Shown one piece after another: positions 1 through 4,312 of a DNA stretch of 5,095 nt. Each line of letters begins with the position of its first letter. Position 1 is the stretch's first letter. Under the pieces are notes generated by a model, which worked only from the letters and a program-made list of their open reading frames with translations, did not search any database and was not told the origin of the DNA. This stretch comes from Deltaproteobacteria bacterium (GTDB lineage: Bacteria > Desulfobacterota > Syntrophia > Syntrophales > UBA2192): NCBI GenBank assembly GCA_026388445.1, contig JAPLJU010000120.1, positions 1 to 5,095 on the forward strand. Reading direction: 5' to 3'. The position numbers and the translations under genes were made by a program.

Positions 1-2
1 CG

Positions 3-617
3 GGAACCGAAAAGCCGGGTAAACAGGAGACGACCGTCAAGGGATTGACCAAATCAAGAGAGATGACGACCATCGTCGTTTACAGCGACGTGGACATGGT
101 GAGCAACCTCTTCCTGGACAGCGGAGGCCCATCGGTGACGGGTCTGGCCGGGGGTAACAACAACCTGCTTCTCAACACGATGGAGGAACTCCTCGGCACA
201 GGCACGCTGGCGGGTGTCCGGACGCGGGGGGAGTATATACGCCCCTTCAGGGTCATCGACAATATCGAGGCGAAATTTGACGCGGCAAACAGCCACAAGA
301 TCTGGCTCCTGAAGTCCGACATCGCGAACGCTCAAAAGCAGCTTACCCTGCTGGAAAGGAAATCGGCTGACCAGCAGGTGCCTCTCCTGAAAAACGAGGC
401 CCTCAACAGGAAAAAGGAGATCGAAAGCAGGATCGCCAAGCAGAGACGGGAGCTCTGGGATCTCAACGAGGACAAGCGGCAAGAGGTCGACACCCTCATT
501 TCCATGTTGAAAGTCTCATACATGCTCTTCGCGCCTATCATCGTGCTGATCATGGCGGGGATCGTGTCTGCCTATCGCGCGATGAAGAAGAGAAACATGG
601 TGTGGAGACCCCTATGA
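3..617 (+). CDS. GldG-like ABC transporter auxiliary protein, C-terminal part (5' end outside window)
   Basis: The reading frame is open from the left edge, so this is the last 204 codons of a longer gene; a TTG at 45 is not needed as a start. The family (GldG / ABC_transp_aux, 'ABC-type uncharacterized transport system') is an inner-membrane partner of a GldA-like ATPase and GldF-like permease. What can be seen: a Rossmann-like strand and acidic turn (TTIVVYSDVDMVSN), the family's 'N-x-x-L-L-N-T-x-E-x-L' stretch (NNNLLLNTMEELLG), then the conserved RTRGEYIRPF segment. About 60 residues of Lys/Glu-rich coiled coil follow, then one C-terminal membrane helix (about residues 171-192 of the partial protein) and a basic tail. 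The stop TGA overlaps the next start as ATGA, so the two genes are probably translationally coupled. The substrate cannot be read from the sequence. The family call is from motif recognition. Confidence 0.85.
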   Translation, partial: GTEKPGKQETTVKGLTKSREMTTIVVYSDVDMVSNLFLDSGGPSVTGLAGGNNNLLLNTMEELLGTGTLAGVRTRGEYIRPFRVIDNIEAKFDAANSHKIWLLKSDIANAQKQLTLLERKSADQQVPLLKNEALNRKKEIESRIAKQRRELWDLNEDKRQEVDTLISMLKVSYMLFAPIIVLIMAGIVSAYRAMKKRNMVWRPL

Positions 618-1660
618 TCAGGAACCGTCACCTCATCATCCTGGGCACCGCAGCGGTAATCCTCTCCGCCCTCACGATCTTTCTCGCCTCAACGGATCGC
701 TGGAAGGGCGTTGACTCACCCAGGACGGGAAAACACCTCCTCCAGGGGTTCAACCCCGAAAAGGTGTACGGCATCCAGATCGTCTCGAGTCAATACGCAA
801 TCCAGTTCAAGCGCTTCGGCGAGAGTTTCGTCATCACGACCCGGTACGGCTATCCCGCCTCCAACGATAAGATGAATGAACTCCTCGGCCTCCTCACCGA
901 TATCCAGTCCGTGGAAAAAGTGACTGCCCGAAAACAGAACCACGAATCACTGGGCGTCACGGTTGACCAGGGTGCCACGGTGATCCGCCTCTTTGACGAA
1001 GTCGATCGGAAAATGGCGGGCGTCGTGATCGGGAAGAGGAGCGAAGGGGCACCGGGTAATTACATCCGACTGGAGGACGAAGAAACGGTTTACATCAGCA
1101 AAAAGGTCGTCCCCCCGATCAGCTTCGCTTACACGGACTACATCCAGAAACATCTCTTTTCCGGCAACCCCACCGAATACTCAAACCTGTCCGTTTCCAC
1201 GAACCCCGACCACTACGCCATCGATATCCGGGACGGCGGTGGTTTCCTGAGCAGCCTTCCCCGCGGTGCCCGGCAGGATGATCAGCGCATCGACGAAATC
1301 CTGACCACATCACTGGACCTCCAGATCAAGAACGTTTTCAAGAAGGAGGATCTCAAGGACCTTCGCTTCGACACGAAGTTACAGCTGACGAAAAGAGACC
1401 GAACAACCTACCAGGTCGACTTCGCCGAGAGGGGCGACAGGTGTTACATGAGAACCGCGGCCGATTACTCGAAGCCGGCAGGGGAAATCATCATTTACAA
1501 GAACGAGCCCCAGCATTCTCTCAAAACAAAAGAATCCCTCCTGCTCGCCCGCGACCGGACGGTCTCCTTCAACAAAACCCACGAAAAGTGGGTTTACGAA
1601 GTGGACCCGCATTACCGGAAGATCCTCCTCACATCGCAAACAAAGCTCGTCAAAAAATAG
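614..1660 (+). CDS. DUF4340 domain protein, membrane anchored
   Basis: A 348-residue protein. I place the start at ATG 614, which overlaps the upstream stop (ATGA) and has GGAG at 604-607; a GTG at 602 in the same frame would add four residues. One N-terminal membrane helix or uncleaved signal anchor lies at residues 6-25 (LIILGTAAVILSALTIFLAS), and the rest should be periplasmic. The DUF4340 pattern is visible: GFNPEKVYGIQIVSS, then a strand FVITT, then PASNDKMNELLGLLTDIQSVEKVTA, then the NHESLGV...ATVIRLFDE stretch and a glycine-rich VVIGKRSEGAPGNYIRL hairpin. DUF4340 genes commonly sit directly after gldG-like genes, as here, which supports a shared role as an accessory subunit of the same ABC export system. 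No enzymatic motif is seen. The biochemical function of the family is unknown to me. Confidence 0.85.
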   Translation: MIRNRHLIILGTAAVILSALTIFLASTDRWKGVDSPRTGKHLLQGFNPEKVYGIQIVSSQYAIQFKRFGESFVITTRYGYPASNDKMNELLGLLTDIQSVEKVTARKQNHESLGVTVDQGATVIRLFDEVDRKMAGVVIGKRSEGAPGNYIRLEDEETVYISKKVVPPISFAYTDYIQKHLFSGNPTEYSNLSVSTNPDHYAIDIRDGGGFLSSLPRGARQDDQRIDEILTTSLDLQIKNVFKKEDLKDLRFDTKLQLTKRDRTTYQVDFAERGDRCYMRTAADYSKPAGEIIIYKNEPQHSLKTKESLLLARDRTVSFNKTHEKWVYEVDPHYRKILLTSQTKLVKK

Positions 1661-1806
1661 GCCCCGCCACGCCTCAGACCCACGCCCGCAGACATCTTCG
1701 CCCACCTAACCGTGAACATTGCACAGTAAGTCGATCCCTTGATCTAGAAGCGTTTTAAACTGCACATTTCTTGTTAGGAGAAACAACGGGGATGAGGACC
1801 GCCCTT

Positions 1807-2514
1807 TCAATCCTCGAGTGGAAAGGTGAGCTGTCCACCGAAATAGGCAATGACAACGGTGATGACAAAGAGGGTAAAAGTCAGGAGGGCATAAAAAACC
1901 CGTCCGGGACCGGCCGCCGAGAGGACTGCCGGGTCCCACATCCTCCAGGCAAGGGCCGCGACAGAAGCAAAAAGGAGAATCAAGGATAGATTCTTTTTGA
2001 TCGTGACGGGGCGCATCGGCTTTGAGAGGTAATTCAGCCCCCAGGTGTAATAGCCTGTCGCGATTGCCACGGGGGTCAACAGAACGCCCGCGGCCAGGCA
2101 GTGCAGGGCCGTCGTCTCGAAAGCCTCTAGGCCGCTGAGCAGGAATAAGCCGTTGAAGAGAAAAACGGAAAACATGAAGACGATGGGGAAATGGACCATC
2201 ATGGGGTGGGGATGGCGCCTGAGGAGCGGGAAGCGACGAAGGAGTCCCGACACAAAGGCCGGCATCGGTCTCTCGGAGGATTCCTGTCTTAGAATTCCCA
2301 CCTGGGGATACCGCTCGAAGACCTCGGGGCCGTGAGGCGCCGCATGGATGTCCCTGGAAAGATCCTGGCCTGCACGGTGCCTCTTCATGTGGAGACCACC
2401 CTTCCACATCTTGCTTTCGCTGACGCCGAAGACTCTGCCTTCGTGGGCCACATAAACCGGTCTCCCGTCCAGCCCGTTGAACTCTGACAGCGCCTTCTGG
2501 TCAAATTCCTTCAA
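1807..2514 (-). CDS. Cytochrome b5-like heme-binding domain fused to DUF2231 membrane domain
   Basis: A 235-residue protein with two parts. Residues 1-75 match the soluble cytochrome b5-like/steroid-binding family (COG4892 type): KEFDQKALSEFNG, DGRPVYVAHEGRVFGVS, W37KGG, then H42MKRH46RAGQDL and APHG at 59-62; H42, H46 and H61 are the candidate heme ligands. Residues about 100-235 are a DUF2231 module beginning HPHPMMVHFP, with four hydrophobic helices (about 105-128, 135-160, 176-193, 207-232). This fusion is a known architecture, presumably a membrane-bound redox protein; the electron partner is unknown. I prefer the TTG at 2514 because AAAGGA (2522-2527) lies seven bases upstream and the protein then begins exactly at the heme domain. 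In-frame alternatives are GTG 2565 and ATG 2619, which would add a basic, low-complexity leader that reads instead as an overlapping cydA-like remnant. Confidence 0.82.
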   Translation of the reverse strand: MKEFDQKALSEFNGLDGRPVYVAHEGRVFGVSESKMWKGGLHMKRHRAGQDLSRDIHAAPHGPEVFERYPQVGILRQESSERPMPAFVSGLLRRFPLLRRHPHPMMVHFPIVFMFSVFLFNGLFLLSGLEAFETTALHCLAAGVLLTPVAIATGYYTWGLNYLSKPMRPVTIKKNLSLILLFASVAALAWRMWDPAVLSAAGPGRVFYALLTFTLFVITVVIAYFGGQLTFPLED

Positions 2515-2527
2515 CGATAAATCCTTT
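2511..2527 (-). promoter_or_regulatory. Ribosome binding site and TTGA stop/start overlap deciding the b5-DUF2231 start
   Basis: On the minus strand AAAGGA (2527-2522) is followed by seven bases and TTG (2514-2512). The TGA at 2513-2511 ends the frame carrying the cydA-like fragment, giving a TTGA overlap of the kind seen in coupled genes. The ribosome site and the good fit of the protein N-terminus to its family support this start; the coupling is inference. Confidence 0.55.
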
Positions 2528-2665
2528 CTGACTCCGCCATGCAGATCATCCCTTTTCTCATCCACAGGCCTTCCAGAACGGCAATGTAGATACCAAGCCC
2601 GGTGGTGAGCACGGGCCATATGATTGGAACACGGCCATGGCGGCGAGTTGCAGTTGCGAAAGCAT
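2511..2665 (-). pseudogene. cydA: Frameshifted N-terminal fragment of a cytochrome bd oxidase subunit I (cydA-like)
   Basis: From ATG 2665 the minus strand reads MLSQLQLAAMAVF. One base is then missing (around 2625-2626), and the next frame carries on as II plus WPVLTTGLGIYIAVLEGLW and MRKG, ending at TGA 2513-2511. Joined, this resembles the start of CydA proteins, which run 'LSRLQF..T..FH.LWPVLTTGL....E.LW..TG'. Restoring one base at the break would rebuild a CAY codon, that is the His aligned with E. coli CydA His19, a heme ligand. Only about 50 codons of a family of roughly 450-520 residues remain; after MRKG the similarity stops. No good ribosome site precedes the ATG. It is probably a remnant of a deleted cyd locus, or a sequencing/assembly error. 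The family call rests on remembered consensus, not a search; a small unrelated membrane peptide is the alternative. Confidence 0.6.
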
Positions 2666-2669
2666 CAGA

Positions 2670-2765
2670 TCATTTTAAAAAGGATTCCATGAACTCCTTC
2701 CCGATTCTTTCGCCCTTTTCTAGATGCAGGAAAGATTGCCCGGAGCGGGCTATTTGATTCGCGTC
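2670..2765 (-). other. Possible orphan C-terminal coding tail, no start codon
   Basis: Downstream of the small unknown gene, in a different frame, the minus strand reads DANQIARSGQ then SFLHLEKGERIGKEFMESFLK with stop TGA at 2672-2670, four bases before the cydA-like ATG. The charged, amphipathic composition looks like a real protein end and the spacing looks like an operon junction, but no ATG, GTG or TTG begins it. The only ATG (2690) gives the six-residue MESFLK, preceded by AAGGAG only three bases away. It could be the truncated 3' end of whatever gene preceded cydA, or chance. I cannot name the family. Confidence 0.3.
2731..2750 (-). terminator. Weak hairpin at the end of the small unknown gene
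   Basis: On the minus strand the stop codon TAG runs straight into GCCCG-CTC-CGGGC (2750-2738), a five-pair GC stem with a three-base loop, followed by AATCTTT. The poor T-run makes termination uncertain. Confidence 0.25.
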
Positions 2766-3100
2766 ACCAGGAAGGTTGCCGTGTCGAATCCCGCGACGGA
2801 GAGAAGCCTGATCTCGAAGAGGCCGCTTTCACCTACATCGAAATTCAGAAATTCACCGATGTTGAGGCGTTCGTCGCGGTTCGGAAGCCCGATGGCGCCG
2901 ACCCTGAGAAAAACGAAGTTGTGCCCCACGCTGAGCACGCTCAGGAGGACCTCGCCATCCCCGACTTTTTCCGTCGAATACTGCTTGATCGTAACCGTGT
3001 CGTTCGCGTATTTCATGGCCTTTCGACTCTCCCAGGAAAGAATGATCGCAACAGGCATCTGGAGAAGAGCTTCACTGGAAGTATCCCGGTGAAGAATCAT
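2750..3100 (-). CDS. Small protein of unknown function, probably beta-rich
   Basis: The longest version is 116 residues from ATG 3100. Other starts are ATG 3058 (102 residues) and ATG 3016 (88 residues, MKYANDTVTIKQYS). The last has GGGAG and AAAGG upstream, though neither is at ideal spacing, and it begins where the sequence becomes protein-like. The body alternates hydrophobic and polar residues: TVTIKQYS, GEVLLSVLSVGHNFVFLRVGA, GEFLNFDV, GLFEIRLLSVAG, TATFLVTRIK. This suggests a compact beta sandwich or barrel of about 85 residues. There is no signal peptide, membrane helix, cysteine pair or catalytic motif. The opposite-strand open frames here are Arg/Ser-rich shadows. I do not recognise the family. 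It ends in a weak hairpin and is followed by the broken cyd-like region. Confidence 0.6.
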   Translation of the reverse strand: MILHRDTSSEALLQMPVAIILSWESRKAMKYANDTVTIKQYSTEKVGDGEVLLSVLSVGHNFVFLRVGAIGLPNRDERLNIGEFLNFDVGESGLFEIRLLSVAGFDTATFLVTRIK

Positions 3101-3103
3101 GTT

Positions 3104-3310
3104 TCACGACAAAAAAGGAAGGATACCCCCCGGCATCCCCTCCAGAAGAACATCTTGGCAAGCCTCGTGCGGATAATATCTATCTTTTTTGCAGAGATGG
3201 CAAGGCCAAAATTCCAGCCGGACGACGAAAGACCGCCGTAAGAGGCAGTCAGGAGGACAGGGTTTCAGCATCCCCTGCATATGGCAGGAATACACAAAGG
3301 AATCATCCAC
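3104..3310 (-). CDS. Doubtful small cysteine-rich ORF
   Basis: A 68-residue frame with six cysteines, including CPPDC (residues 18-22) and CHLC (37-40), a pattern that could bind metal. Its TGA (3106-3104) lies three bases before the ATG 3100 of the next gene, which would fit a two-gene operon. Against it: no clear ribosome site precedes ATG 3310, internal ATGs at residues 11 and 14 are equally poor, and the codon and residue composition is not clearly protein-like. It could equally be untranslated leader of the downstream gene. I do not recognise a family. Confidence 0.25.
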   Translation of the reverse strand: MDDSFVYSCHMQGMLKPCPPDCLLRRSFVVRLEFWPCHLCKKDRYYPHEACQDVLLEGMPGGILPFLS

Positions 3311-3350
3311 TGACTTTTTCGCGATGAGGGGTAAATGTTTAGGTGAGGTC

Positions 3351-3378
3351 TTGCTTTTTTGATAAAATGTATTATATT
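3351..3378 (+). promoter_or_regulatory. Possible sigma-70-type promoter in AT-rich stretch
   Basis: TTGCTT (3351-3356), 16 bases, then TATATT (3373-3378) on the plus strand. On the minus strand the same AT island carries a perfect TATAAT (3376-3371) but without a matching -35 at normal distance; TTGAAT is only 10 bases away. A plus-strand transcript would run through the rod-shaped repeat at 3460-3565 and stop at the hairpin at 3581-3600. A minus-strand one would lead into the small genes at 3310 and 3100. AT-rich DNA gives such matches by chance. Confidence 0.22.
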
Positions 3379-3459
3379 TAAGATGTATTCAACTTCTCTC
3401 TCATTCTTCGATTTATATTTTCTTTTCTCCAAGTTCTCTTCTGCACTAGTAAAACTCGC

Positions 3460-3565
3460 CCCAGCCCTACCGGATCCGAAGGCCTGCAGCGTTACCCTCC
3501 TTGGCTGCTCGCCTTGAAGGGGTTTTTCCCTCCTCCTTTTACCCCCGGTTTCCGGTAGGGCAGGG
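3460..3565. repeat. 106-base inverted repeat able to form a long rod-like hairpin
   Basis: GCCCTACCGGA (3464-3474) is repeated exactly inverted as TCCGGTAGGGC (3551-3561). After one mismatch, three more CCC/GGG pairs extend it to 3460 and 3565. Inside, read on the minus strand, CCGGGGGT can pair with GCCTTCGG, ACCC with GGGT, and the tip closes as GGC-GAGCA-GCC, so nearly the whole segment folds as one interrupted rod. No terminal target duplication and no protein-coding sense are visible. It could be a small structured RNA (on either strand), a miniature mobile element, or a repetitive intergenic element. The minus-strand tip, GAGCAGCCAAGG followed by ACGC, resembles part of SRP RNA, but the SRP tetraloop is absent. 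Confidence 0.55.
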
Positions 3566-3574
3566 CTACAAGAC

Positions 3575-3610
3575 AAAAAAAGCAGGGCTTTCGCCCTGCT
3601 TTCAATTTTT
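3575..3610 (-). terminator. Strong rho-independent terminator downstream of the PilZ gene, likely bidirectional
   Basis: On the minus strand AGCAGGGC-GAAA-GCCCTGCT (3600-3581) has an eight-pair GC-rich stem and GNRA-type loop, followed by seven T (complement of A 3575-3581), about 40 bases after the PilZ stop. On the plus strand the same stem is followed by TTCAATTTTTT, so it could also end a transcript coming from the left. A second copy of GCAGGGCT lies at 3560-3567, at the edge of the rod-shaped repeat. Confidence 0.88.
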
Positions 3611-3642
3611 TCACTCCCCCGAATACACCCTTAAGACGAACC

Positions 3643-4023
3643 TCAGCTTAGGCGCTCGCCAAAGGGCGTGATCAGGTATCCCTCGTCGAAGCAGACGGCC
3701 ATTCCTGTCGGTTCAGATCGAAGAACGGTCCCCGTAACCTTGATGAGCCCCTTGCAGGTGTCCTTCAATCTACGCAGGCGGTCCAGAGGAAGAATGATGT
3801 CGATTCTTACCCGCGTGCCCTCGGGGAGCGCCTTCTTCGTCCGGAAATAGGCGCCACCGGCTGATACATCCTTCGTGTTCAGCTCGACAACTTCCTCACC
3901 GTGTTCCTCCCGGGCCAGAATCTCAATTCGGGCTGGAACCTCGAGACTGAACCTCTCGAGCTTACGTCTTTCGTAGATCAGATCGAAGGTGTCTGAACTC
4001 TGGTTGGCTGTCCTTTTCATCAT
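3643..4023 (-). CDS. PilZ domain protein (c-di-GMP receptor)
   Basis: A 126-residue, single-domain cytoplasmic protein. Both c-di-GMP-binding signatures are present: RxxxR at R20-KLE-R24 (in YERRKLERFSL) and D/NxSxxG at D52-V-S54-AG-G57 (TKDVSAGGAYF). The expected strands of the PilZ barrel follow (RVRIDIILPL, LIKVTGTVLRS, GMAVCFDEG). This predicts that it binds c-di-GMP and passes the signal to a partner protein; with no second domain and no flagellar, pilus or polysaccharide neighbour, the output is unknown. The start at ATG 4023 is backed by GAGGAGG (4029-4035), five bases upstream; ATG 4020 is also possible. It appears to be a single-gene unit, with its own terminator at 3581-3600 and a 289-base upstream gap. 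Confidence 0.92.
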   Translation of the reverse strand: MMKRTANQSSDTFDLIYERRKLERFSLEVPARIEILAREEHGEEVVELNTKDVSAGGAYFRTKKALPEGTRVRIDIILPLDRLRRLKDTCKGLIKVTGTVLRSEPTGMAVCFDEGYLITPFGERLS

Positions 4024-4079
4024 TTTTGCCTCCTCAAGACATCCAAACCCTGCAAAAAAGGCACTACGGGCGTTTTACC

Positions 4080-4105
4080 GTATAAATATACAGAATTCGT
4101 GCCAA
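4080..4105 (-). promoter_or_regulatory. Sigma-54-like -24 element and dyad upstream of pilZ-type gene
   Basis: The minus strand carries TTGGCACG (4105-4098), a full match to the -24 half of sigma-54 promoters, but the -12 half at the right distance is CTGTA (4093-4089) instead of TTGCA/T, lacking the key GC. A small perfect dyad GTATA-AA-TATAC (4080-4091) overlaps it. The site lies about 65 bases before the start codon. TTGGCA could instead serve as a sigma-70 -35 box, but with only a poor -10. Tentative. Confidence 0.3.
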
Positions 4106-4203
4106 TATCACGACACCCAGCTTCACCGGTCATAAAAGAGGTGGAAATTCAAGGATTTTTGACAGTTTACACCCGGACAGGAGTTGCAGGGGGGTCAAAG
4201 ATG

Positions 4204-4225
4204 AAAAACGTCAACAAAATGACGT
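4204..4225 (-). terminator. Second hairpin with T-run downstream of the hydrolase gene
   Basis: On the minus strand ACGTCA (4225-4220), a six-base loop, TGACGT (4213-4208), then TTTTTC. The stem is only six pairs, two of them GC. It may back up the stronger terminator about 30 bases before it, or be a palindromic binding site. Confidence 0.4.
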
Positions 4226-4243
4226 CTCGGGGATAAATGTCAG

Positions 4244-4271
4244 AAAAACCCTCAGGGGCATTTTCTGCCCC
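4244..4271 (-). terminator. Rho-independent terminator downstream of the hydrolase gene
   Basis: On the minus strand GGGGCA-GAAAA-TGCCCC (4271-4255) followed by TGAGGG and five T (complement of A 4244-4248). The six-base gap between stem and T-run is slightly long, but CCC-TGA-GGG directly before the T-run can form an alternative short stem. It lies about 40 bases after the hydrolase stop. Confidence 0.65.
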
Positions 4272-4287
4272 GGAAAAGTAAAATATG

Positions 4288-4306
4288 CCCTCTCTCCCGT
4301 AGAGGG
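4288..4306 (-). other. Short hairpin just after the hydrolase stop
   Basis: CCCTCT (4306-4301 on the minus strand) pairs with AGAGGG (4293-4288) around a seven-base loop, seven bases after the TGA. Only CATATTTT follows, so it may protect the mRNA 3' end rather than terminate by itself. Confidence 0.35.
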
Positions 4307-4312
4307 AACCTT

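Noticed and set aside
1441..1758. 105-residue plus-strand ORF over the end of the DUF4340 gene
   Set aside because: Shadow of DUF4340 in another frame, with shadow-type composition.
1661..1806. Terminator between the convergent DUF4340 and b5-DUF2231 genes
   Set aside because: Only a four-pair GATC dyad near 1732-1745 with no T-run; not convincing.
1706..2407. 233-residue minus-strand ORF
   Set aside because: Out-of-frame shadow of the b5-DUF2231 gene, Arg/Pro/Gly-rich, while the other frame shows clear domains and membrane helices.
2670..2672. In-frame TGA read as selenocysteine to join the tail and cydA-like pieces
   Set aside because: The peptide just after it does not fit CydA, whereas a start at ATG 2665 plus a one-base shift does; no selenocysteine element seen.
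2724..3241. Plus-strand ORFs of 122 and 106 residues
   Set aside because: Arg/Ser/Pro-rich antisense shadows of the small minus-strand gene and its leader.
3460..3565. Signal recognition particle RNA on the minus strand
   Set aside because: GAGCAGCCAAGG...ACGC and the overall rod length are suggestive, but the GGAA-capped tip and the paired CAGG side of the SRP54-binding loop are missing.
3440..3570. Cyclic-di-GMP riboswitch near the PilZ gene
   Set aside because: None of the conserved GEMM core motifs are present on either strand.
3265..3576. 103-residue minus-strand ORF
   Set aside because: It runs through the inverted repeat and AT-rich island, has low-complexity basic composition and no ribosome site.
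4201..4236. 11-codon plus-strand leader peptide after a G-rich run
   Set aside because: No plus-strand gene follows and the sequence is explained by the minus-strand hairpin.
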